This document shows positions 1 through 5,351 of a stretch of 5,478 nt of DNA, piece after piece. Where the stretch lies: contig DPWC01000065.1 in the NCBI GenBank assembly GCA_003529305.1, positions 1 through 5,478 of the forward strand, in the 5' to 3' direction. Positions within the stretch are counted from its first letter, which is position 1, and each line of letters opens with the position of its first letter. A model generated the notes under the pieces. That model searched no databases. It was not told where the DNA came from and was given only the letters and a program-made list of their open reading frames with translations. The stretch comes from Actinomycetota bacterium (GTDB taxonomy: Bacteria; Actinomycetota; Actinomycetes; UBA12327). Position numbers and translations under genes: made by a program.

Positions 1-688
1 GAAAGTCAACCTGCGCCGAGCCCTTCCGGAAGGGATCAACAACTTGGAGGTACTCCGCTGAGGTATTGCCAATGGTCAATTGACCGACAATGTCGCCCGT
101 CACTCGCAGGTACACCCGGCTACCGGTTCGAAAATTCACCGCGACTTGCTGATCCCCCTTGGACGGCTCGCTCCCATCCGCCGTCGCCACGATGCCCGCG
201 ACATGATCGCCAGGCTCTGCATTCGTGGGGATGCGCAGGGTAAACGGCACGGAGACGCGGGTTCTCGCTGGTACGACCAAGGTGGATTTCTCAGGGTCAA
301 TCCACGCACCGAGGTCTCGAGACTTGCGTTGCGGTGGCAGTAGAGCGAAAGCGCCCTCGGGAGTGCTGAAGGCATCAACAGCGTCGATGCGCAATCGCAG
401 AGCCGCATTCCCGAAATTCGTGACACCCATCCAGTCGGTGATCGTTGATCCGGGTTTGGCTGTGTAGGAGTAGCGGCCTCGTCCGTCTAGCTGACCTTTG
501 ATGTCGACGGGAACCACGGCCCACGACACGATGGACTGCCCACCGTTCGGTGATCGATACGAAGGAATGGTGGTGTCCGCTGATGCTGCCGGCAGCCACC
601 AGCCAGTTGCCAGCAGGATGAGACCGCAGACGACGATATTGGCAGCACGATGCGCCGATCTATGACCAACTCGGGGTCCCGCAGCCAT
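1..688 (-). CDS. Secreted DUF916 / WxL-interacting-type surface protein, N-terminal part (gene runs off the left edge)
   Basis: Reading the minus strand from ATG at 688 gives 229 open codons to the window edge with no stop, so the C-terminus is missing. Residues 1-38 form a Sec signal peptide: an Arg/His-rich start (RVGHRSAHRAAN), a hydrophobic core IVVCGLILLATGWWL and an AASA|D-type cleavage site. There is no lipobox. The mature part matches my memory of DUF916 (WxL-interacting protein, peptidoglycan-binding domain). Visible elements are a YSYTAKPG strand near residue 73, GVTNFGNAALRLRIDAVDAF near 88-107, PEGAF near 110, a VVPARTRVSVPFTLRIP block near 138-154, EPGDHVAGIV near 158, and then FRTGSRVYLRVTGD near 186-199. 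Complete members usually run to about 330-370 residues and end in a membrane segment, which would lie outside the window. In Firmicutes these proteins tether WxL proteins to the wall, and a WxL-like gene lies at 1992-3686. The Shine-Dalgarno site is weak (GGTGGG, 9 bases upstream), so the start rests mainly on the signal peptide. Family assignment is by recognition, not by search. Confidence 0.78.
   Translation of the reverse strand, partial: MAAGPRVGHRSAHRAANIVVCGLILLATGWWLPAASADTTIPSYRSPNGGQSIVSWAVVPVDIKGQLDGRGRYSYTAKPGSTITDWMGVTNFGNAALRLRIDAVDAFSTPEGAFALLPPQRKSRDLGAWIDPEKSTLVVPARTRVSVPFTLRIPTNAEPGDHVAGIVATADGSEPSKGDQQVAVNFRTGSRVYLRVTGDIVGQLTIGNTSAEYLQVVDPFRKGSAQVDF
639..666 (+). promoter_or_regulatory. 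Candidate sigma70-type promoter for the arsenic module
   Basis: TTGGCA at 639-644 and TATGAC at 661-666 are separated by 16 bases and resemble -35 and -10 boxes. Transcription would start near 673, about 60 bases before the channel gene's ATG. The site lies inside the first codons of the divergent DUF916 gene. That is plausible because only 44 bases separate the two start codons. It was chosen by eye and is not proven. Confidence 0.3.
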
Positions 689-698
689 GAGGCAAATC

Positions 699-715
699 CC
701 ACCCGAGCGAGGTGG
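699..715. promoter_or_regulatory. Small inverted repeat in the divergent start region, possible operator
   Basis: CCACC (699-703) and GGTGG (711-715) form a 5-7-5 inverted repeat in the 44-base gap between the divergent DUF916 and channel genes. A repressor bound here would cover the leaders of both. Five-base arms are easily found by chance in GC-rich DNA, and no regulator gene is in the window, so this is tentative. Confidence 0.15.
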
Positions 716-718
716 ACC

Positions 719-726
719 GGAGGTGA
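719..726 (+). promoter_or_regulatory. Strong ribosome binding site of the channel gene
   Basis: GGAGGTGA lies 6 bases before ATG 733 and is a near-ideal match to the 16S rRNA anti-Shine-Dalgarno. It decides the start in favour of ATG 733 over the internal ATG at 811, even though 811 would begin closer to the first membrane helix. Confidence 0.85.
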
Positions 727-732
727 ACAGCC

Positions 733-1491
733 ATGGAAGCACCCGTGAAATTCATGCGTGGAATCCGTGCCTTCAAGGGGGGACGGCGTGTGGGGGGCCA
801 AGATCGCCGCATGGCCTCTGATGTGCCTTCGCGCCGGGTGCTGGGAGCGGAAGCCCTCGGTACCGGTGTGCTGGTCTGCGTCGTCATTGGTTCCGGCATT
901 CTGGGATCGCAACTGTCACGCGATTTCGGCGTGGTTCTCGTGATCAACATGGTGGCAACGATTCTTGGGCTCGGACTTCTGATCTATCTCCTTCAGCCTG
1001 TCTCGGGTGCCGTCTTCAATCCAGTGATCACGGTGGTGCTCTGGCGTCGAGGCGCAATGAGCGGTCGTTCAGCGAGCACCATGTCACTCACCCAGATCGT
1101 GGGCGCGTGCCTCGGCGCCCTCGTGGCCAACTCCATGTTCAACAGACCGGCCGTGAGTATCTCATCGACTTCTCGATCGACTGTTGGAGAGTTTCTCGCC
1201 GAGATCATTGCCACTGCAGGCCTTGTGGCTGCGGTGAGTGCTTGCCTTGATCGAGGTGCCACCTCGGCGCTGGTTTTTGTCGTGCCGGCGTGGATCGGCT
1301 CGGCCTATCTCTTTACCTCGTCGACATCCTTTGCCAATCCAGCCGTGACCATGGGCCGCACCCTCAGCGACTCTTTTGCGGGGATCGCTCCTAGTTCCGT
1401 GGGAATCTTTCTGATCGCGCAGGTAATGGGTGGCGTTCTTGGCTACGCCGTCGCATGGGTTTGGGGGACATCTCGAGTGGAACAACGATGA
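733..1491 (+). CDS. MIP/aquaporin-family channel of an arsenic resistance module (AqpS-like, probable arsenite exit)
   Basis: This 252-residue membrane protein has the MIP hourglass layout. It has six hydrophobic helices (about 38-60, 66-88, 115-135, 153-172, 177-196 and 221-245) and two re-entrant pore loops. The first loop carries SGAVFNPVITVV (N96-P97-V98, a variant of NPA) and the second carries SFANPAVTMGR (N202-P203-A204). In most aquaporins Arg directly follows the second NPA and forms the selectivity filter. Here that place is Val205, which suggests a wider, less water-specific pore. About 34 residues precede the first helix and are strongly basic. The gene overlaps the arsenate reductase start by 4 bases. 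By analogy with rhizobial AqpS-ArsC loci, the channel probably lets arsenite leave the cell down its gradient after ArsC reduces arsenate. The MIP family is clear from the sequence. The arsenite substrate is inferred from context, and a glycerol or water facilitator is the alternative. Confidence 0.88.
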   Translation: MEAPVKFMRGIRAFKGGRRVGGQDRRMASDVPSRRVLGAEALGTGVLVCVVIGSGILGSQLSRDFGVVLVINMVATILGLGLLIYLLQPVSGAVFNPVITVVLWRRGAMSGRSASTMSLTQIVGACLGALVANSMFNRPAVSISSTSRSTVGEFLAEIIATAGLVAAVSACLDRGATSALVFVVPAWIGSAYLFTSSTSFANPAVTMGRTLSDSFAGIAPSSVGIFLIAQVMGGVLGYAVAWVWGTSRVEQR

Positions 1492-1898
1492 CCACAGTGC
1501 TGTTCGTCTGTGTGCACAATGCCGGCCGGTCACAGATGGCCGCTGGGTTCCTTCGACAGTGGGGCGGTCCGTCCGTCACGGTGCTTTCGGCGGGCACTCT
1601 CCCCGCCGATGCAATTAATCCCATCGCTGTTGCTGCCATGGCCGAAGTCGGCATTGACATCACTTCGGCCGCACCCGAATTACTTGTCGACGAGATGGTC
1701 ACGGAAGCAGACTTCGTCATCACCATGGGCTGTGGTGATGCTTGTCCCTACTTCCCCGGCAGGACCTATCTGGATTGGGCACTCGACGATCCTGCGGGAA
1801 AGACCCTCGAAGAGGTCCGAGACATCCGCAACGCCATCGGTGACTTCGTCAAAGATCTCGTGGCAACAATTGCTAGTGAATCTCACTCCCGATCCTGA
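1488..1898 (+). CDS. arsC: Arsenate reductase, low-molecular-weight phosphatase-like ArsC (probably mycothiol-linked type)
   Basis: The protein has 136 residues and reduces arsenate to arsenite in the cytoplasm. It starts with a beta strand and the phosphatase-like anion loop: VLFVCVHNAGRSQMA holds nucleophile Cys8 and Arg14 in C-x5-R spacing. A TMGCGDACPYFPG segment places Cys82 and Cys86 where related enzymes carry their further redox cysteines. DWALDDPAG gives the family Asp-Pro (D101-P102) that serves as general acid in relatives. The length is normal. The GCGDACP form is, from memory, that of actinobacterial reductases that use mycothiol and mycoredoxin rather than the Staphylococcus thioredoxin-linked enzyme. 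The donor is not shown here. ATG 1488 is chosen over the in-frame ATG 1455 because it overlaps the channel gene's stop as ATGA and begins exactly at the conserved first strand. Translation is probably coupled to the channel gene. No ArsR gene is visible. Confidence 0.92.
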   Translation: MTTVLFVCVHNAGRSQMAAGFLRQWGGPSVTVLSAGTLPADAINPIAVAAMAEVGIDITSAAPELLVDEMVTEADFVITMGCGDACPYFPGRTYLDWALDDPAGKTLEEVRDIRNAIGDFVKDLVATIASESHSRS

Positions 1899-1919
1899 CA
1901 GCAATCCTCCCCACGCATA

Positions 1920-1953
1920 GGAGCGCCCGGTGGCCATAGCCACCGGGCGCTCC
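1920..1953. terminator. Bidirectional hairpin terminator between convergent genes
   Basis: A 15-bp perfect stem (1920-1934 with 1939-1953, arms starting GGAGCGCCCGGTGGC on the minus strand) closes on a 4-base CATA/TATG loop. It stands 21 bases after the arsC stop and 38 bases past the stop of the minus-strand WxL-like gene. Both flanks lack a real T-tract, which is common for high-GC actinobacteria. It can work for both transcripts. A weaker 5-bp GGGGA/TCCCC stem follows at 1960-1973. Confidence 0.85.
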
Positions 1954-1991
1954 CTTGTCGGGGAAGTATCCCCACCGTCGGTGATCTCCCC

Positions 1992-3686
1992 CTAGATCGC
2001 CGTCAGCGTGAGGTGGGCCAGATAGACACCCGGAACGGTGTTGGTCGGCACATTCAGCGTCAATGTGCCGCCCAGCACCGTGCTGCCGAGGCCAGAGCCC
2101 GTGGGCGAAGACGCCGTACCGGCGGTCCCCGTCTGTGAGCTGGTGTAGGCGAAGGCGCGCGCCGTCTTGAGTCCACCATTGCTGGTGAACACCAGACCAC
2201 TGTCGCCAGCAACCGTCGGACCAGCGACAACAGTGGTGCCATTGACATTCGTGCTCGTCACCGACGGGCTCCAGCCGAGACCGGATCCCTTGAAGGTGTT
2301 GGCTCCACCGAATGTGGCGAAGTCATCGACCTGACCCGTGAATGCCCACGGTGAATCCGGGGTCCGGGTGTCCGTGATGGTGATGGGCTTCAGCGACCCC
2401 GATGTGGTGAGCAGCTGTCCCGAACCATCCAGAGTGGGAGACGGCAGCACCACATCGTTACACGGATTCGAGGTGTTGTTCGTGCTGGACACCGTGCCGC
2501 TGGCGCCTGACAGTGGGCCCGTTGCCGGACCGTCACCGGTAGGTGCCGAGCCACGCGGCGTCGGGTAGGAGCATCCGTTGACCGAGATCACCAAGGCACC
2601 CTGTGCCGTGACCTTGGTGACGATGTCCTCCGTCGCCGCCGGCTTGTTGCTCACGGTGATGGCCACATTGCCCGAGGTGGAGTCGTAGTACTGCCCCGAT
2701 CCCGTGAAAGCTGCCGTGAAGACGGCATTCTCTTCAGCGGCAGGCGTGTACACGCACTGGGCCTGGCCAGCAGAGACCGACACCGCCGAACAACCGCTGA
2801 TCGTGCTGCCGTTGTCCTTGAACGCCACCGTTCCGGTTGCACCCGAGGGTGTGAGAGCCGCCGTCAGCGTGATGGCAGTACCCGGCGTCACCGGCGAGGC
2901 CTTGTCAGCAGTCAGGGTGGTGGTGGTGGAGATGAACGGTGTCGCAGTGACGAATGACCCCTGCGTGGCCGACGAACCATCAAATTCCGTCGTCGCCGGA
3001 ATGAAGGTCGCATCTACCGTGTGGCTGGCCACAGACAACGCTCCGGTCACCGTGGTTGCCACACCCGAGCCGTTCACAGCCACGGGCGTGCCCACATTGG
3101 TGCCATCCACCTGAAATTGGACAGTGCCAACTGGGGTAACCGAACCAGACACCGTGGCCGACAACGACGCGGTGTTGGTCGTGGGGCTGGTCTGCGCACC
3201 CGAAACGACAGTGCTCGTCTTGGTGGTGTGGTAGGCGGTCGACGACGTGAAGTAGATGCCGCCAGTGAAGGTGCCATAAGTCGTGGCACCAACAGCCGCC
3301 TTGCAGACCAGAGTGAAGTCGTAGCGTCCGTTGTAGGAGGTCAGCGCCGGTGACTGCAGGTTGCCGAAGTCCGTCAGGTTGTAGGCCGACGGAACAGTGA
3401 TGCCGCCTGATCCATTGGTGCTGTAGGCAGAAATCGGCGAGTTTCCGACGATGTTCTCTGAGGCGGACTGAACACCCGTGCCAGCAACCGTCATCTTGAT
3501 GTTGGTGCCGTTGTCGCAAGCTCCCGAACTGTTGGCCGTCACCAGTGAGGTCGCATTACCCGTGGTCGGGGTCAACGCCAGCGATCCAATGACGGCGGCC
3601 TGTGCGGGGGCCGCTGTGATGGTGGCCAAGCCTGCTGTGGCTAGACCAGCGACAGCCAGAAGAGCTGCCTGCTTCTTTATTCTCAT
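1992..3686 (-). CDS. Secreted Ig-like repeat surface protein with C-terminal WxL-like wall-binding domain
   Basis: The protein has 564 residues. Residues 1-30 are a Sec signal peptide (MRIKKQ, an Ala/Leu core, then APAQA|A). Residues 32-155 form a beta-rich N-terminal domain with Cys57 and Cys128. Residues about 156-250 and 253-346 are two bacterial Ig-like repeats of the Big_3 kind, seen in PVGTVQFQVDGTNVG and ATGTVAFKDNGSTISG; the second holds Cys299 and Cys311. Residues about 354-564 resemble a WxL domain: ITITDTRTPDSPWAFTGQ, then LGWSPSV, and a final strand VPGVYLAHLTLTAI, with Cys372 and Cys409. The classical terminal W-x-L is replaced by LTLTAI. There is no LPXTG motif or C-terminal membrane anchor, so attachment to peptidoglycan, perhaps through the DUF916 protein at the left edge, is inferred. 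ATG 3686 is preferred over ATG 3797 because it has an AGAAGG site 8 bases upstream and opens directly into the signal peptide. The extra 37 codons would cross a large hairpin. The exact role, such as adhesion or surface coat, is unknown. Confidence 0.8.
   Translation of the reverse strand: MRIKKQAALLAVAGLATAGLATITAAPAQAAVIGSLALTPTTGNATSLVTANSSGACDNGTNIKMTVAGTGVQSASENIVGNSPISAYSTNGSGGITVPSAYNLTDFGNLQSPALTSYNGRYDFTLVCKAAVGATTYGTFTGGIYFTSSTAYHTTKTSTVVSGAQTSPTTNTASLSATVSGSVTPVGTVQFQVDGTNVGTPVAVNGSGVATTVTGALSVASHTVDATFIPATTEFDGSSATQGSFVTATPFISTTTTLTADKASPVTPGTAITLTAALTPSGATGTVAFKDNGSTISGCSAVSVSAGQAQCVYTPAAEENAVFTAAFTGSGQYYDSTSGNVAITVSNKPAATEDIVTKVTAQGALVISVNGCSYPTPRGSAPTGDGPATGPLSGASGTVSSTNNTSNPCNDVVLPSPTLDGSGQLLTTSGSLKPITITDTRTPDSPWAFTGQVDDFATFGGANTFKGSGLGWSPSVTSTNVNGTTVVAGPTVAGDSGLVFTSNGGLKTARAFAYTSSQTGTAGTASSPTGSGLGSTVLGGTLTLNVPTNTVPGVYLAHLTLTAI
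1995..2627 (-). other. Region encoding the WxL-like domain
   Basis: This encodes residues about 354-564 of the Ig-like surface protein. It carries two Trp landmarks (W447 in SPWAFTGQ and W472 in LGWSPSV) in a long beta-rich domain that ends at the stop codon. Known WxL domains also occupy the extreme C-terminus and bind peptidoglycan. The boundary is approximate and the assignment is by motif recognition only. Confidence 0.6.
2649..3221 (-). repeat. Two tandem bacterial Ig-like domain repeats within the surface protein
   Basis: Two units of roughly 95 residues (about 156-250 and 253-346) share a common plan: an opening TTxTxT-like strand, a TP-G-TV-F-DG/NG turn, an A-rich strand and a closing strand with F-G/T. 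The copies have diverged at DNA level, so they are protein-level repeats and not a recent duplication. Such modules usually act as stalks that project a domain from the cell surface. Confidence 0.7.
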
Positions 3687-3694
3687 CCTGTTAA

Positions 3695-3700
3695 CCTTCT
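3695..3700 (-). promoter_or_regulatory. Ribosome binding site deciding the start of the WxL-like gene
   Basis: AGAAGG on the minus strand lies 8 bases before ATG 3686. It supports the start immediately before the signal peptide and argues against the longer reading from 3797. Confidence 0.75.
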
Positions 3701-3729
3701 GCTCTCTCGTTGTTGTGCGGGAGACCCTG

Positions 3730-3777
3730 CGGTGGCGCCGCGGCTTGGGTGTGCGACCTGAGGCCGCAGCGCCACCG
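3730..3777 (-). terminator. Intercistronic GC-rich hairpin (terminator or attenuator)
   Basis: Arms at 3730-3744 and 3763-3777 can form a 15-bp stem with an 18-base loop. The only non-Watson-Crick position (3739 with 3768) is a G-U pair in the minus-strand RNA but a C-A mismatch in plus-strand RNA, so the structure suits the minus-strand transcript. It begins 44 bases after the stop of the substrate-binding gene and ends 43 bases before the start codon of the WxL-like gene. No U-tract follows. It could terminate, partly attenuate read-through, or protect the upstream mRNA end. Confidence 0.7.
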
Positions 3778-3821
3778 TCCTTGTGTTCAGGGTCCAATCA
3801 CTTACCTTGGTGAGTTTGGGA

Positions 3822-5351
3822 TCAGCCTGCGGAGCTGGTGCTGCCGCAGTTGGCGTTTGTCTGGAACCCGAACGCCTGGATTACTGCCGTCCCGCTGGTG
3901 CAGATCAGTGAACTGCCGCCGTTGAAGACGCTCTTCCACGGCTCGGTGTCCTTCAACGCCGTCGGGATCACGTTGTACACCGAACGCGTGATGGTGAAGC
4001 TCCCGTTGAAGAGGTTCGGCTGCGTGATGCTGCTCAAACTGGTGAATGACGAACCGGAGCCTGCGATCGAACCCAGCACTGCACGCCCCGTTCGATCAGT
4101 CAACAACTGAGTCTTCTGAGCGTTGAACTGGGGAATGGAGAACGGCACCAGCATCTTGTCCGTCAAGAAAGTGGCGGTGTGCTCTTCCACTGTCTGACTG
4201 TTGTAGGTCCCGTTGATCAAGCAGGGGTAGACCCCGGCGTTGACATCCGCGTCCGTAATGTTCATCTGAGTCTCCCAATACGAACGCGTCCCTGAGCCAG
4301 CCTGCGGTAGAACCGGGGTGACATCGGAGTTCGTCACTGCCTTGGCCGTGGCACCCGAGCCACCGCCACCGGTCAAGGTGACGGTGATCTTGCCGTAGCC
4401 GCTACCTGCATTCGTCAAGGTAATGGCGGTGACTGCCCCAGAGGAAACGGTGGCCGTAGCCGTTGCCCCCGAACCCTGGCTACCCGCACCAGTAATGGTG
4501 ACCGTCGGCGCAGAGGTGTACCCCGTGCCACCGGCCGTGACTGTGATCCCCGTGATAGTGCTGGTCACATAGTCGGTGTTGCACTGGTAGTAGCCCTGCA
4601 GATCAGTCTTCGACAGAGTGCGCGGGATGTTCGAGGTCGGCGTCACCGCATAGTCCACCGCATCGGTCGCAAAAGGCACATAGGTCAGAGAGGGCGTATT
4701 TGTACCCGAGAGACCCGACGATGACCGCGAGAACTGAATGCAGCCGTCGCCCTTGAAGGTCAAGGCCACGCCCGTGGCTGTGGCGTTCGGCAATGTCGGG
4801 CCGTTCGTGGTCACGGTGGTACCCGAGATTGCGGTGATGAAGGTGCCGGCCGGGATGCCAGCGCCCAGCACCTGTAGGCCCACCTGAAGACCCGTTGTGC
4901 TCGCCACATTGGTGATGCTGTTACTGCCAGAGGTGACATCACCGGTAGTGGTGGTGGCATTAATCGCGTTCAGTGAGTTGAGCAGCGCGGTCTTGCCAGC
5001 ACCCGAACCGTTCGGCCGGGTGATGGCCGAGCAGTTGGACTTCGTCTGCACGTTCGCCGAACCGGTGGCGTCGTAGGAGCCAATGAGCTTGGTTCCGGTG
5101 GTGATCGTGGCGCCGCTGAGGTCGGTGATCGTGCCGTTAGACACGATCGGCGAGGTCAGACTCAGCGCCGAGATTCCGTCGGCAAGTCCGCCTAGGACGC
5201 CCTGGGTGGTGTCTGATCCCACGCCACTGAGGACGCGGTATGTCGGCGTACCGGAAGGGTCGGCAGCGGCCACCCCGGCAGCGGCCACACCTGTAGCCGT
5301 GAGACCGGCAAGGCCAGCCACAGCGACAACAAGCTTGAGCTTGCGATTCAT
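3822..5351 (-). CDS. Secreted PstS-like substrate-binding protein with two inserted repeat modules
   Basis: The protein has 509 residues. Residues 1-30 are a Sec signal peptide (MNRKLKL, an Ala/Gly/Val core, then AAA|DP). The rest carries landmarks of the phosphate-binding PstS/PBP-like family of actinobacteria: YRVLSGVGSDTTQ (38-50), IGSYDATG (90-97), AITRPNGSGAGKTAL (109-123), CIQFSRSSSG (204-213), TYVPFATDAVDYAV (223-236), LPQAGSGTRSYW (348-359), PFSIPQFNAQ (403-412) and VYNVIPTA (458-465). GSGT and SRSSSG resemble anion-contacting loops of PstS. Two foreign stretches break the fold at about 134-199 and 265-338. Without them the length is about 369, normal for the family. Six cysteines (107, 204, 257, 377, 484, 502) could form disulfides outside the cell. 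There is no lipobox and no transporter permease or ATPase nearby, so a wall-associated or free binding role is as likely as ABC import. Start ATG 5351 has GAGAGGA 6 bases upstream. Phosphate as ligand is inferred from the family. Confidence 0.78.
   Translation of the reverse strand: MNRKLKLVVAVAGLAGLTATGVAAAGVAAADPSGTPTYRVLSGVGSDTTQGVLGGLADGISALSLTSPIVSNGTITDLSGATITTGTKLIGSYDATGSANVQTKSNCSAITRPNGSGAGKTALLNSLNAINATTTTGDVTSGSNSITNVASTTGLQVGLQVLGAGIPAGTFITAISGTTVTTNGPTLPNATATGVALTFKGDGCIQFSRSSSGLSGTNTPSLTYVPFATDAVDYAVTPTSNIPRTLSKTDLQGYYQCNTDYVTSTITGITVTAGGTGYTSAPTVTITGAGSQGSGATATATVSSGAVTAITLTNAGSGYGKITVTLTGGGGSGATAKAVTNSDVTPVLPQAGSGTRSYWETQMNITDADVNAGVYPCLINGTYNSQTVEEHTATFLTDKMLVPFSIPQFNAQKTQLLTDRTGRAVLGSIAGSGSSFTSLSSITQPNLFNGSFTITRSVYNVIPTALKDTEPWKSVFNGGSSLICTSGTAVIQAFGFQTNANCGSTSSAG
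4338..4559 (-). repeat. Insert 2: Gly-rich GGxGY / GGGSGATA two-unit repeat inside the binding protein
   Basis: Residues about 265-338 hold two related units: ITVTAGGTGYTSAPTVTITG followed by QGSGATATATVS, then ITLTNAGSGYGKITVTLTGG followed by GGSGATAKAV. The GGTGY and GSGY turns are about 41 residues apart. From memory this unit recurs in unrelated bacterial and phage surface proteins. It sits between the YYQCNTDY and VTPVLPQAGSGT segments of the binding fold. Confidence 0.75.
4755..4952 (-). repeat. Insert 1: surface-protein module with a GIPAGT turn inside the binding protein
   Basis: Residues about 134-199 read TTTGDVTSGSNSITNVASTT, then a GLQVGLQVLGAGIPAGTFIT strand-turn and a T/N-rich end closing ATGVALTF. 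From memory this pattern recurs in many bacterial surface and phage tail proteins. It separates SLNAINA from GDGCIQFSRS, segments that are nearly adjacent in simple PstS-like relatives. Boundaries are approximate. Confidence 0.7.

Noticed and set aside
487..912. 141-codon minus-strand frame across the divergent start region
   Set aside because: It overlaps both the DUF916 start and the channel gene in another frame, and has no recognisable protein features.
1455..1487. Longer arsC start at ATG 1455
   Set aside because: The extra 11 residues lie inside the channel gene and precede the conserved first strand. ATG 1488 gives the classic ATGA overlap and normal family length.
1960..1973. Second small hairpin GGGGA/TCCCC after the main terminator
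   Set aside because: The stem is only 5 bp with no T-tract. It may help the main terminator but cannot be called on its own.
2704..3114. 136-codon plus-strand open frame opposite the Ig-like region
   Set aside because: It is antisense to a well-supported gene, and its Val/Ala/Thr-rich translation simply mirrors that gene's codon pattern. No domain or ribosome site was seen.
2980..3519. 179-codon minus-strand frame, His/Arg/Cys-rich
   Set aside because: It overlaps the WxL-like gene on the same strand in another frame. The composition is typical of an out-of-frame shadow in GC-rich DNA.
3687..3797. 37-codon N-terminal extension of the WxL-like gene starting at ATG 3797
   Set aside because: It would put a charged stretch before a perfect signal peptide, runs through the large hairpin, and lacks the good ribosome site found before ATG 3686.
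4992..5018. P-loop-like GSGAGKT in the binding protein
   Set aside because: The spacing is G-x3-GKT, not the Walker A G-x4-GK[ST]. The protein is exported, and the segment belongs to a family-wide NGSGAG(K/R)TAL motif.
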